A DNA stretch of 64,000 nucleotides from Croceimicrobium sp965656185 (GCA_965656185.1 CBFHJH010000002.1:186001-250000), one strand, 5' to 3'; counted from the first letter of the stretch, positions 38,138 to 47,160 are shown. The notes: generated by a model not told the origin, from the sequence alone. Translations and numbers: made by a program.

Positions 38138-39374
38138 TAAAAGCCCTATTCAGCTTAATCGGTGATGCTTCGGTTTATTTTTTATCCCGTTTGGGTCTGA
38201 GGGTTTTCGCCATTGCCAACGTACAATCTTCAGGGGAGCAATTCATTTACTTCCAATTTTAAAGAATTGGTAGTTTTTCTTTCATTTTGAGTGCAATTAG
38301 GAGGCGTCGGTAGGCCGAACAGACCTTAGGGTACTATAGGTTTGCTATTAGGAAGTATAGTTTTGCCTTTGTCCTAACGCTATACAGGGGTCGCCTTACC
38401 GGCTTAGGGAAAGGGTCATCAATTGATCTAGAGAGCGTCCCTTGGCAATACAGACTTCATCCCTAGTTAAAGAGGAGGGCCTCTCAATGCTGACGGGCTT
38501 TCCAAGTCGATAGCCCAGACTTCGGGGCAAGGCCAGCGGGGCTTTATCTCCCCAAGAAAAGGACGCCTTTTGAAGCTGGTTTGGGGAAGGAAAACAGGCC
38601 ACTCAGCTTTTAACGTTTAAGGATTTGACTGGATCTTATCGGGATTAGTATAAGATCACCGCCTTGCTCCGTTCCCCTAAAAATGACAATGAGACTTCTT
38701 CGTAATTCGAAGCAGTATAGTCCATGAACTTATAATTAGTTTAAGAAAGTGCTATACTACTTATCCCAATACTAGTGTAGGATTACTGGCATTATGCCTA
38801 GGACTCCTTATCTATAGGAAGCCTCTTTTTTAAATCCTGAAAGACCCTTTTAGAACTACCTAAAAGGGGAGTCATCAGGAGCCTGTTAGGACTTCCCATA
38901 GGCGCGTGCAGACCTTATCCCAATAGGAAGGGGACCTTCCCCCATGGGGAAAGGGACCTTTGCCTAATTAGTAAACCCCTTTACCAACAAGGCTTGCGGA
39001 CTGTATCTTCAGCTAAAAGGGACTTTGTCAAAAGCCCTTTGGGAGGAATAGAAGCCCTAAAAAGGACATCTAAATGGCCCTAAATAGACCTTAGAAGGGT
39101 TCAAAAGGGACTTCAAAACAGACTAAAAGGGTGTTTGTCGAAGCCTAAAAAGGTCTTATGGAGGGGCTCTGGAGGACTCTAGATTTTTCTACACCGACTA
39201 CCAAAATTTACCATTACCCAGGCTAAGCTTAAGGGAAGGGGTGAGAATTGTTTAGGCCCTCGACTTATTCCTACTGAGCCTGGGACACCACTGGGACCCC
39301 AAGGCTTTTATAAAGATCGGGCTTGGAACGGGCCTTCTTGCTTAACTTCGCCCCCTAAAATTTAAGCTTCTGCC
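38138..39374. other. 1.2-kb gene-free, hairpin-rich region
   Basis: No open frame here looks real. The sequence holds many perfect hairpins: GATCTTAT/ATAAGATC (38632-38657), CCCTTTTAG/CTAAAAGGG (38845-38868) nested in an outer TCCTGA/TCAGGA pair (38835-38880), CTTCG/CGAAG (38698-38712), CTTCCCC/GGGGAAAG (38937-38951), and AAAGGG/CCCTTT (39016-39040). From 38840 to 39180 the words TAAAAGG, AAAGGGAC and CCTAAA recur. This could be a structured non-coding RNA or a decayed element. Its function is unknown. Confidence 0.55.
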
Positions 39375-39647
39375 ATGAAAGTCCTCCGCAGTTTAGCCTT
39401 CTTAGAAGGGATTTCCCTTTTGCTGCTTTTGTTTATCGCCATGCCCCTTAAGTACGGGTTCGACTGGCCCTTAGGGGTGCAGGTAATCGGAATGGCGCAC
39501 GGGGTATTATTTATAGCCTATGCTGTGGTACTGGCCGCAGTGGCTATCAAAACGAAGTGGTCTTTGAAGCTTACCGTCCTTTGTTTCATTGCTGCCTTTG
39601 TGCCCTTCGGTACTTTTTATGTGGATAAGCGTTATTGGCGGCACTAG
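39375..39647 (+). CDS. DUF3817-family membrane protein
   Basis: A 90-residue protein with three membrane helices. It matches the DUF3817 family: the N-terminal LAFLEGISLLLLLFIAMPLKY and the VIGMAHGVLFIAYAV segment are the family core. Members are small integral proteins of unknown role, sometimes next to phosphate or nucleotide genes. The stop is TAG. The gene is on its own after the 1.2-kb gene-free region, with the Band-7 lipoprotein about 95 bases downstream. Confidence 0.85.
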   Translation: MKVLRSLAFLEGISLLLLLFIAMPLKYGFDWPLGVQVIGMAHGVLFIAYAVVLAAVAIKTKWSLKLTVLCFIAAFVPFGTFYVDKRYWRH

Positions 39648-39743
39648 GATCTCTGATTTCAGTCTATATTTTGGCATAAGTTTTGTTTTCATTTGGAGTA
39701 AAACATAGATCCAAGCCTTACCGCCTAACTTAAAACAACGCTT

Positions 39744-40526
39744 ATGAAAAGGATCTATCTTTTAGCAATCGCTCTACTCTTCTTGCTTCCTTCCTGTGCG
39801 GTAATTCGTCCCGGTGAGGTAGGAGTGAAAGCCACCCTGGGCAAGCTTAAGCCCAAAGTTTACGAGCCAGGCCTAGTGGGCCTCAATCCTTTTGTGACTC
39901 GGATTGTAAAAGTGCCAACCCGTACAGTAAATCTAGAGGTGAAGCTCAACCTTCCTTCCAAAGAAGGCCTTAATGTAGGTTCGGAAATTTCTATTCTTTA
40001 CCACATCAACTCCGCCAAGGTACCAGAGATTGTGACTACCGTAGGTGAAAACTATGAAGAGGTAATGATCCTCAGTGTTTTTCGTTCGGCGGCAGCCGAC
40101 GTCTGTTCGCGCTTTTTAGCTAAGGATATGCACAGCGGTGAGCGAGCGATAATCGAGGAGACCATTCGATCGCATATGGACAGCATTTTAAAGGACCGCG
40201 GTTTTGTAATCGAATCGGTCTTATTAAAAAGTATCACCTTACCGCCTGGACTATATGCCGCCATCGAGAGTAAATTGGAGGCCGAACAAATTGCCCAGCG
40301 CATGCAATTTGAATTGCAAAGAGAAAAGTTGGAGGCCGAGCGTAAGATGATCGAAGCTAAGGGAGTTAGCGAATCGCAAAAAGTTTTATCGCAAGGCCTA
40401 ACCAACGAGATCATTCAGCTTCGCAGTTTAGAAGTGCTTGAGAAGCTAAGTACCTCGCCCAATGCCAAGGTGATTATTACTGATGGCAAGGCACCGGTGT
40501 TGATAAATGAGAATACTCAAAATTAG
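39744..40526 (+). CDS. SPFH/Band-7 (prohibitin-like) lipoprotein
   Basis: A 260-residue SPFH/Band-7 protein with a lipobox (LLPSC, Cys18) in place of the usual membrane helix. The domain starts at RPGEVGVKATLGKL and includes PGLVGLNPFV, followed by the expected long helix with AEQIAQRMQFELQREKLEAE. Bacterial prohibitin-like proteins build large oligomers on membranes and often bind proteases such as FtsH. Being a lipoprotein it probably works on the periplasmic face. It ends in TAG, and a strong hairpin terminator follows at once. Confidence 0.92.
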   Translation: MKRIYLLAIALLFLLPSCAVIRPGEVGVKATLGKLKPKVYEPGLVGLNPFVTRIVKVPTRTVNLEVKLNLPSKEGLNVGSEISILYHINSAKVPEIVTTVGENYEEVMILSVFRSAAADVCSRFLAKDMHSGERAIIEETIRSHMDSILKDRGFVIESVLLKSITLPPGLYAAIESKLEAEQIAQRMQFELQREKLEAERKMIEAKGVSESQKVLSQGLTNEIIQLRSLEVLEKLSTSPNAKVIITDGKAPVLINENTQN

Positions 40527-40541
40527 AGTTAGTTAGAATAG

Positions 40542-40572
40542 GGATGCGGACCTTTATCCGCATCCTTATTTT
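40542..40572 (+). terminator. Terminator of the Band-7 gene
   Basis: A 9-bp perfect stem (40542-40550 with 40557-40565), six-base loop and a T-rich tail (TTATTTT) sixteen bases after the TAG stop. Confidence 0.88.
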
Positions 40573-40798
40573 ATCTTTTGCTCTGCATGGCACCGAATTT
40601 TGTTTATCTACTGAATTCTCATGGCTAGGTCCGTTCCGCCTTAGTAGGAATACACTTCGGGACATTTTAGAAAATGCTCTATCCTCACAGGGGGGTAACT
40701 TAAACGTTTATTTCACCCTGGTTAGTGGCCTTTCCTTTCCCTTTTTTCTATCTTGAAGCCTTAACCAGGGCTATACCGAAGCCCATAAACTGATTATC

Positions 40799-41440
40799 AT
40801 GCTTAAATTTTACCAGGCCCTCTTCGTGGGTCTTGCGCTATGCTTTGGCGCTCACGCTCAATTTGAAAAAGGCAGTCAACTCTTAGGTGGTCAATTTAGT
40901 TTTGACCTCGATCAATCCAGCCTTTCTTTCGCCAATAATACCGAAGGTGATCAAAGTACTACCACTATTAATGCTAGTCCGACCTACGGTTATTTCTTCA
41001 ATTCCAATTTTGCGCTTCGTGCGGGCTTAGAGCTTCAATTGGTCAGTCAAGAAATACAAAATAATATGGCGCGCACCGAGCAAAGTCTCACCTCTTATGG
41101 ATTCAGCATGGGAGCGAGCTATTACAGCAATCCCATCCTTGGCGATCGAGCCTTTCTAGCTTTCCCAGTCGACTTATTATTTGGAGGGGTAAATAATGAG
41201 GTTAATTCCACGGCAAATGGAATTTCCTTTTCTGACTTCCAGACCTCCGCTACCTACTATGGTTTGGGCGCCGGGGCGGGATTTGGCTTATTTTTAAGCG
41301 AAAGTATTACTTGGGAGTCCTACCTTTTGTACCGTTACCGAGTTTATAATGATACTTCGGAGGATCAAGCCAATGCTGGCTTTTCTCAACTTAATCAGAA
41401 CTCCTTTGGTTTCAGTACCGGTCTGGCGATCTATCTTTAA
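40799..41440 (+). CDS. Outer-membrane beta-barrel protein
   Basis: A 213-residue protein with a signal peptide (CFGAHAQ). It shows alternating beta strands with many Gly, Ser and aromatic residues, ending in FGFSTGLAIYL. It has the look of an OmpA/OmpW-type small barrel (porin family, PF13505-like). No specific role is known. A bidirectional terminator at 41462 separates it from a convergent, degraded barrel gene. Confidence 0.8.
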   Translation: MLKFYQALFVGLALCFGAHAQFEKGSQLLGGQFSFDLDQSSLSFANNTEGDQSTTTINASPTYGYFFNSNFALRAGLELQLVSQEIQNNMARTEQSLTSYGFSMGASYYSNPILGDRAFLAFPVDLLFGGVNNEVNSTANGISFSDFQTSATYYGLGAGAGFGLFLSESITWESYLLYRYRVYNDTSEDQANAGFSQLNQNSFGFSTGLAIYL

Positions 41441-41461
41441 ACCAAGTCATACTTAAAAATG

Positions 41462-41485
41462 AAAGCCTCTTCGGAGGCTTTTTTT
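41462..41485 (+). terminator. Bidirectional UUCG terminator
   Basis: An 8-bp stem (41462-41469 with 41474-41481) closed by C-TTCG-G, with a T run after it on the plus strand. The minus strand also shows CATTTTT after the stem, and the stop codon of the convergent barrel gene lies at its edge. Confidence 0.92.
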
Positions 41486-42002
41486 ACTTCAACAAATAAC
41501 GTAAGCTAAAACCGAAACCGTCCGGTACATTGTTGCTGGATAGGTACGTCATTTCGAAGTACTAATGGTATTTCTGGCTGAAAAGCCTGAAATTATAGCC
41601 AAGGTTCAGGGAATAGTTGTCGAGAATCCTTGGAAGGGAAAAGGAATTAGGACTTGAGTCTGGGTAAATGAGATCCAAGGCGGGCCCGAGGTATAAACGC
41701 CTATTGCCAAAGGGAAGGTAAAAATTGGTATTTACACTAAACTAGGTACCGCTATAACCCGATTGCTCGCGGTAGCCTATGCCCAAAATGGTTTCAAAGA
41801 AATTGATACGCATTTGGCCATTAAGGGCAATGGCTCCGGAATATTCCCGGACTTGGACCAAAGAGCTTAGCGCTCTGCTACCTTCCAGTTCCACACCCAA
41901 ACCCCGTTCGGCGGTTTTTATTTTTGAGCTGATCGGGCTCACTTGGGCCCACCCTAAGCAGGGTAACAGTAGTAGGCTCAGTAAAAGATGATTTTTAAGC
42001 AT
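41484..42002 (-). pseudogene. Outer-membrane barrel gene with two in-frame TAG codons
   Basis: Read from the ATG at 42002 to the TAA at 41484, this is one 173-codon frame with two internal TAG codons (41744-41742 and 41564-41562) and no shift. The first part has a signal peptide (LGWAQV) and strands ending GYREQSGYSGT. After the first TAG the frame continues FSVNTNFYLPFGNRRLYLG, then NYSLNLGYNFRLF, then after the second TAG YFEMTYLSS and GFGFSLRYLLK, all good barrel strands. The complete product would be a small outer-membrane barrel. It seems recently disabled or read through at TAG. Only the first 86 codons form an uninterrupted ORF. Confidence 0.75.
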
Positions 42003-42064
42003 AAGCAGAGTTTTGCCTAAAGCTAGGAAATAAAATCTGGAAGGCTATACGAGATTTCTGCAGT

Positions 42065-42907
42065 TCATTCAACCAACTGAAATTGAATCGTGTCGCCAGG
42101 CATTTTTTGACCGAGCCTTGCGATGACGGCTTCACTAAGTTGTAGAATGCGAGGGTAGCCCCCACTAACTTGACAGTCGCGCATGAGAATGATCATGCTT
42201 CCAGAGGGGGTGAGCTGCACGGTACCCGGTAAGACCGGTCCGCTGAGGATTTGAGGCAGGTCATTTTCTAGTTTTTCCACTAAGCGGATTCCCACCCGAT
42301 CGGCATCCCTTGAAAGACTGAACTCTTGCCTTAAGGCCTTCCTTTGGCTGGCTTTTAGTTGCTGGAACTCGGGGCCGGGAAATGCCTTAAGCTCTGACGA
42401 TTCAAAGTGACTTTTAGGCAAGCGCGGGCGGGCGTTTTTAGGAATCTGTTTAGTGGCTATTACAGGATAAGCTAAGCGATCGCCTTTCGCTAGTTTTTGT
42501 GGGCTGAAACCCGGAGAAAAGCTGCGGCTTCCTAGTTGGAGCCGACTCAGAATACCACCTGCCACCGCTAGATAGGTCCGCGCTCCGTGGCGTCGTTTAC
42601 CGAAGCTCAAGAGTGAATGGGCCTTTACCGCCGTGGGCTTATTCATCTTAATTCTTTCACCATCTAGCTCTGGCGAGAAATCTCCCCCACTCAAGCAGAT
42701 CCATGTGGCTTGCTCGAAACGAAATTTCCCCTGACCAAGATTTATTTCCAGGTAAGCGGCCTCGGGAGGGTTTTCGAGGAGTTTATTGGCGAGTTGGGCG
42801 GAGATCGCGTCCATGGCTCCCGCCTGCGGTACGCCCCAATGCGCATAGTCACTGCGGCCAAGATCCTGAACCGTAGTAAATAAACCGGGCTGAACTACTT
42901 CGATCAT
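42065..42907 (-). CDS. pxpC: 5-oxoprolinase subunit PxpC
   Basis: A 280-residue member of the biotin-dependent carboxyltransferase/KipA family. It begins with VVQPGLFTTVQDLGRSDYAHWGVPQAGAMD, the signature of PxpC, and contains the GGYPRILQLSEAVIARLGQ block near the end. With PxpB it cleaves 5-oxoproline (pyroglutamate) using ATP, together with PxpA. Its ATG overlaps the pxpB stop by four bases (ATGA). It is the last gene of the operon and ends in TGA. Confidence 0.93.
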   Translation of the reverse strand: MIEVVQPGLFTTVQDLGRSDYAHWGVPQAGAMDAISAQLANKLLENPPEAAYLEINLGQGKFRFEQATWICLSGGDFSPELDGERIKMNKPTAVKAHSLLSFGKRRHGARTYLAVAGGILSRLQLGSRSFSPGFSPQKLAKGDRLAYPVIATKQIPKNARPRLPKSHFESSELKAFPGPEFQQLKASQRKALRQEFSLSRDADRVGIRLVEKLENDLPQILSGPVLPGTVQLTPSGSMIILMRDCQVSGGYPRILQLSEAVIARLGQKMPGDTIQFQLVE

Positions 42908-43623
42908 AGAGGCTCGCTTTTTATTAGATAGTTTCCTTCTTGGACCGCCTCCGCAATACGATTATAAGTTTTCCGATCCACTGCTTCAAACTGCAGTTTA
43001 TCGCTTGGCCGGGCAAAGCAAGCTTCCTTCTGCTCAGGTGCAAAGAAATTGAGGGGTGAGCGCCCGATAATATGCCAGCCGCCTGGCGATGCTTGCGGGT
43101 AAATGCCGGTTTGTTCGCCTCCAATTGCCACCGATCCTTTGGGAATACGCAAACGGGGATTGGCTTTTCGGGGCTGGTGAATTTTTTCATTTAAGCCTCC
43201 CAGATACATGAAGCCCGGTAAAAAACCGATGAAATAGACCAGGTACTGGGCTTCGGTATGCAAGTGGATAAGCTCCGCTGTTGCTAGACCTTTGCTTTGA
43301 GCTAAGGCTTCTAAGTCTAAGCCAAACTCGGAATCGTAACAAACCGGAATGTGCCATAACTTACCCTTGAGGGTGGCATGGGGGTCTAATTCTTGATAAA
43401 GCTCTTGGAGGGTTTGCTTAGCGACATTAAGATCCGCGCCCCTTTTATAGCGAACACAAAGAGAATGATAGGCAATGATCGTTCCCAGTACCGATGGATC
43501 TTTTTTGACCTCGGCGTTCAATGCCAGTATATCCTGCAAGATCGCTTCTTCGATCCGGGCGGGCCATTCTATTAAAAGGGCGGCTTCTCCGTAGCGCTTA
43601 AAATTAATTTCAAATTGTGGCAA
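42904..43623 (-). CDS. pxpB: 5-oxoprolinase subunit PxpB
   Basis: About 239 residues, in the KipI/PxpB family. Motifs are FKRYGEAALLIEW at the front and GFLPGFMYLGGL with IPKGSVAIGGEQTGIYPQASPGGWHIIG in the second half. It is an ATP-dependent partner of PxpA and PxpC in converting 5-oxoproline to glutamate. No ATG opens this frame. The likeliest start is TTG at 43623, four bases after the pxpA stop; another TTG at 43659 lies inside pxpA. The stop overlaps pxpC. Confidence 0.9.
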   Translation of the reverse strand: MPQFEINFKRYGEAALLIEWPARIEEAILQDILALNAEVKKDPSVLGTIIAYHSLCVRYKRGADLNVAKQTLQELYQELDPHATLKGKLWHIPVCYDSEFGLDLEALAQSKGLATAELIHLHTEAQYLVYFIGFLPGFMYLGGLNEKIHQPRKANPRLRIPKGSVAIGGEQTGIYPQASPGGWHIIGRSPLNFFAPEQKEACFARPSDKLQFEAVDRKTYNRIAEAVQEGNYLIKSEPL

Positions 43624-43627
43624 CAGC

Positions 43628-44365
43628 TTATTTTTTAGGAATAGAAAAGGCTTTAGCAAGGCCTTTTAATATAGCCAATACTTGTGGATGATCGCCGTGA
43701 ACGCAGAAAGTTTCCCCTTTCATCGCTCTCCATTCGCCCTCAATGCTTAACACCTTGCCTTCTTCGTACATTCTTTTCACGTGTTTGCATACGGTAGCAG
43801 GGTTCTCTATCAGTGCCCCTGGCTCTGAGCGTGGTACCAGACTCCCATCCCGGCGGTAATTTCGATCAGCGAAAGCTTCATAAACAACAGTAATTTGCTG
43901 CTCACGAGCTACCTTGTCTATTGCCGATTGATAGGGGACATAAAGTTTGGCCTTGGGAAAGACATCATGCACCACGCCACATACCAAATGGGCCAAGGCA
44001 GGGTCTTTGGCACTTTGGTTGTACAAAGCGCCGTGGGCCTTTACATGATGAACTAGGGCTTTCTGACCCTGGGCAATTTCTTTAAACTGTAATAGTTGCT
44101 GTTTCAGACTGGCCTTAAGGTCTTCTTCTGAGATATCCATTGCCTTGCGGCCAAAATTTTCTCGATCGGGATAAGAAGGGTGTGCCCCAACTTTCACCCC
44201 GTGCTTTTGGGCCAGGGTAATGGCGGTTTCCATGCTGGCTTCGTTTCCGGCGTGACCGCCACAAGCAATATTACAGGAAGAAAGAAAAGGCATGACTAAG
44301 TGCTCATGGCCTATTCCTTCACCGAGGTCGCAGTTAATATCGATATCTTTCTTAGATCTTTTCGT
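43628..44365 (-). CDS. pxpA: 5-oxoprolinase subunit PxpA, start codon atypical
   Basis: This LamB/YcsF-family protein has the usual NIACGGHAGN, HPSYPDRENFGR and VKAHGALYN motifs. An ATG at 44293 would drop the conserved front DINCDLGEG, which is fully coded in frame just upstream (44344-44318). The frame runs up to a TAG, with no ATG, GTG or TTG between. The best candidate is ACG at 44365, giving (M)KRSKKDIDINCDLGEG and a normal length of about 245 residues. Either an ACG start or a mutated ATG, so expression may be weak. A weak promoter-like TATCTTTA lies about 20 bases upstream. The gene opens the pxpABC operon, which turns 5-oxoproline into glutamate. Confidence 0.85.
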   Translation of the reverse strand, partial: TKRSKKDIDINCDLGEGIGHEHLVMPFLSSCNIACGGHAGNEASMETAITLAQKHGVKVGAHPSYPDRENFGRKAMDISEEDLKASLKQQLLQFKEIAQGQKALVHHVKAHGALYNQSAKDPALAHLVCGVVHDVFPKAKLYVPYQSAIDKVAREQQITVVYEAFADRNYRRDGSLVPRSEPGALIENPATVCKHVKRMYEEGKVLSIEGEWRAMKGETFCVHGDHPQVLAILKGLAKAFSIPKK

Positions 44366-44507
44366 GATAGTAAACTAAAGGCTTTAAAGATAGAAAATGC
44401 TAGCTCTGCCCATATTTTGCTTAATTAGTTGGCTCTCTGAGTAAAGCTAGGAGACCGCAGAATAGTACGAAAACTAGTATCTTTCCCACCATACATATTA
44501 TCCCCTT

Positions 44508-46475
44508 ATGAACAGAATTTTTTGCTACGCCGCATTGTGCATCATTTCTTGGCATGGTCTCCAAGCTCAGGACAATATTTTTGAGAAACTGTCTGAAATC
44601 GCCATTATTGAGCAAAAGGTGATGATGCCCATGCGGGATGGGATTCGTTTGGCAACAGACATCTACCGACCTAAAAGCGAGGAGCCGGTGCCGATCATTT
44701 TCTCGCGTACTCCCTACAATTTCAACTCTTGGGGCGATGGTAAGCGCAGGACCTATACCGCTCGCAAAGCCTATGAGGCCGTGCAAAGAGGTTATGCCTA
44801 CGTGGTGCAGAATGAAAGAGGCCGCTATTACTCGGAGGGAGAGTGGGATATCTTAGGCGTACCCCTAACTGACGGTTACGATGCTTTTACCTGGATGAAG
44901 GATCAACCTTGGTCGAACGGAAAGATCGGGACCTTGGGTTGTTCCTCTACCGCCGAGTGGCAAATGGCAGTGGCCGCTTTGGACCATCCTTCGCATGCCG
45001 CGATGGTGCCGCAAGGATTTGGGGCCGGCGTGGGCACGGTCGGACCTTATTATGAGCAGGGCAACTGGTACCGCGGTGGGGTAGAGCAAATGCTTTTCTT
45101 CGCCTGGCTTTATAGCGTAGAGCACGACAAATTCAAGCCCCGAATTCCGGCCGGAGCCAGTCAGGAGGATTTAATTCGCGTTTCCCGCTTTTATGATCTA
45201 GCTCCGGAGAATCCGCCGGTAGATATGGCCGAAGCCTTAAAACATCTTCCTATTCAGGATATTATTCAGAACATTCACGGTAAGCGGGAGATCTTCGATA
45301 AAATGGTACGTCGCAAGCCCAATGATAGCGCTTGGTTTGAAGGAGGCCTCTGGCACGAGGATATGGATATCAATGTACCCAGCTTTTGGTTTGCCTCTTG
45401 GTATGATGTGTCGATCGGACCTAATTTGGCGCTCTTCAACCATGTGGGCAATCCGGAAAACTCGACTGCTTCGGATGATCAATACTTGGTTATTGCGCCC
45501 ACCTTACATTGCAGTTATACCCGCGCTTCCGAGAATACGGTGGTAGGGGAGCGTAGTGTGGGTGATGCCCGTTTGAATTATGAGGAGCAGATCTTCGCCT
45601 GGTTCGACCTTTGGTTAAAAGGGGAAGAAAACGATTTTAAAGAGGAAACGCCGCGGGTTCAGTATTATACCATGGGTCTCAATCAATGGCAGGCTGCTGA
45701 GACCTGGCCCCCGGAAGGAGCGGAAATGACCACTTATTATTTGAACAGTGGTGGTGAGGCCAATACAGCATCGGGTGACGGAAGTCTAACTTTAAAGGCC
45801 CCCGAAACCGATCAGCCCGATAGTTTCACCTACAACCCGNNNNNNNNNNNNNNNNNNNNNNNNNNNNNNNNNNNNNNNNNNNNNNNNNNNNNNNNNNNNN
45901 NNNNNNNNNNNNNNNNNNNNNNNNNNNNNNNNNNNNNNATGGATCCCGTGCCTTCTTACGGCGGTAATGTATGCTGTACCGGCAATGCGGTAAAGGGCGG
46001 TGCCTTCGATCAGCAAACCATGGAGCAAAGAGAAGATATATTGGTCTATACCAGTGCGCCATTAGAAGAAGGCGTGGAGCTTTCCGGCTTTATCGAAGCG
46101 ACCCTTTACGTTTCTTCCGATGCAAAGGATACCGACTTCAGCCTTAAGCTCATCGATGTATATCCCGACGGACGGGCTTACAATTTAGATGAGACCATTC
46201 AGCGGGCCCGTTACCGCGAAGGTTACGATAAGGAAGTGTTTATGGAAGAAGGAGCGGTTTATGAATTAGAATTATCGCCTTTGGCTACCAGTAATTACTT
46301 TGAAAAAGGACATCACATTCGCATCGAGATCTCCAGCAGTAATTTCCCGCGCTTTGCCCGCAACCTCAATACCGGTGGCAACAACTACGATGAGTCGGAA
46401 GGAGTAGTAGCCCACAATAAGGTGCACCATTCCAAAAAATATCCTTCACAAATCCGACTGCCTCTTTTGAAATAG
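44508..46475 (+). CDS. CocE/NonD (X-Pro dipeptidyl-peptidase-like) hydrolase
   Basis: A 655-residue secreted hydrolase, counting a 33-codon gap of N. After the signal peptide (GLQAQ) comes an alpha/beta-hydrolase domain with MRDGIRLATDIYRP, the nucleophile elbow GTLGCSSTAEWQ (Ser likely in the CSS) and a catalytic His in APTLHCSYT. The C-terminal beta-sandwich (PepX_C) carries GAFDQQTMEQREDILVYTS. The family hydrolyses cocaine-like esters, dipeptides and beta-lactams. In relatives the motif YDPxDPVPTxGG is continuous; here FTYNP stands before the gap and MDPVPSYGG after it. The gap is therefore likely to hide no sequence at all. The stop is TAG. Divergent from pxpA. Confidence 0.9.
   Translation: MNRIFCYAALCIISWHGLQAQDNIFEKLSEIAIIEQKVMMPMRDGIRLATDIYRPKSEEPVPIIFSRTPYNFNSWGDGKRRTYTARKAYEAVQRGYAYVVQNERGRYYSEGEWDILGVPLTDGYDAFTWMKDQPWSNGKIGTLGCSSTAEWQMAVAALDHPSHAAMVPQGFGAGVGTVGPYYEQGNWYRGGVEQMLFFAWLYSVEHDKFKPRIPAGASQEDLIRVSRFYDLAPENPPVDMAEALKHLPIQDIIQNIHGKREIFDKMVRRKPNDSAWFEGGLWHEDMDINVPSFWFASWYDVSIGPNLALFNHVGNPENSTASDDQYLVIAPTLHCSYTRASENTVVGERSVGDARLNYEEQIFAWFDLWLKGEENDFKEETPRVQYYTMGLNQWQAAETWPPEGAEMTTYYLNSGGEANTASGDGSLTLKAPETDQPDSFTYNPXXXXXXXXXXXXXXXXXXXXXXXXXXXXXXXXXMDPVPSYGGNVCCTGNAVKGGAFDQQTMEQREDILVYTSAPLEEGVELSGFIEATLYVSSDAKDTDFSLKLIDVYPDGRAYNLDETIQRARYREGYDKEVFMEEGAVYELELSPLATSNYFEKGHHIRIEISSSNFPRFARNLNTGGNNYDESEGVVAHNKVHHSKKYPSQIRLPLLK
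45840..45938. other. Assembly gap (99 N)
   Basis: A run of 99 N within the CocE-type gene. Its length keeps the reading frame, and the sequences on either side (FTYNP and MDPVPSYGG) join into a continuous family motif. Confidence 0.98.
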
Positions 46476-46477
46476 AT

Positions 46478-47032
46478 TTATTCAGGTAGATACTTTGCCG
46501 GAATCGGCTGGGCCTCACTTTCCGAAGTCCAATAGATATTTAGGATCCACCAACGCTCGCCGTCGTAGAGCAGCTGTATGCTATTAATACCCCTGGCAAA
46601 AGGTTCGGCGTCGCTTTCGCTGTGGTAGGATTCATAGGTACTAAAAACTTGGGTGATGGCACCGAAGGAATCTGTTTCGCGGTGAATTTCCTTTTCAAAA
46701 AAACCTTGTTGCACCAAATAGTCTCCGGCTTGGTCGATGTAATCTTCCGTGGTCCAGAATGAAGCCTTGAATTTGCCATCTTGGGCCTTGCCGCTTGGAA
46801 TCAATTTCGCATCCGGGTGAAATAAGTAGCGAAACTTATCCCAATCGCGTGCCTCGCCTTTTTCACCAGATATCACCCCATAAAGGTTTTCCAGGATCTG
46901 GTCTTGGCTGCTTACTGCCTTTTGATATTCGGCCGGAACGTCTTTATCTGTTGTGCTTTGGGCTAGCAGGGAAGTAGTGGAGAGACATAGGGAAAAGCAG
47001 CAGAGGAGAAGAAGGGATAATGGTCGTATCAT
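46478..47032 (-). CDS. Secreted NTF2/SnoaL-like protein
   Basis: A 184-residue protein with a signal peptide (TTSLLAQS). The rest is an NTF2-like fold typical of the nuclear-transport-factor-2/SnoaL families: DWDKFRYLFHPDAKLIPSG, then SFGAITQVFSTYES and a final strand WWILNIYWTSE. It probably binds a small ligand; no catalytic residues are evident. It faces the CocE gene, with only two bases between their stops. Confidence 0.85.
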   Translation of the reverse strand: MIRPLSLLLLCCFSLCLSTTSLLAQSTTDKDVPAEYQKAVSSQDQILENLYGVISGEKGEARDWDKFRYLFHPDAKLIPSGKAQDGKFKASFWTTEDYIDQAGDYLVQQGFFEKEIHRETDSFGAITQVFSTYESYHSESDAEPFARGINSIQLLYDGERWWILNIYWTSESEAQPIPAKYLPE

Positions 47033-47160
47033 GGGCTTGTTTTTTCTTCACCAAAGTAGTAATTAAATAGTCTGATTATTGGGGAGCGAGTAAAGCGCAT
47101 TTTTACCAGGCCCTGAAGAATAGTCTAAGCTACGCAGGGGATTTAATTTTAGATTTATAC

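Noticed and set aside
38396..38602. 68-residue ORF in the gene-free region
   Set aside because: No family, no promoter and the region has strong hairpins; it probably does not code.
40544..40756. 70-residue plus-strand ORF after the Band-7 gene
   Set aside because: It starts inside the terminator hairpin at 40542-40572.
45792..46062. Minus-strand ORFs across the run of N
   Set aside because: They exist only because N is translated as X; they are shadows of the CocE-type gene.
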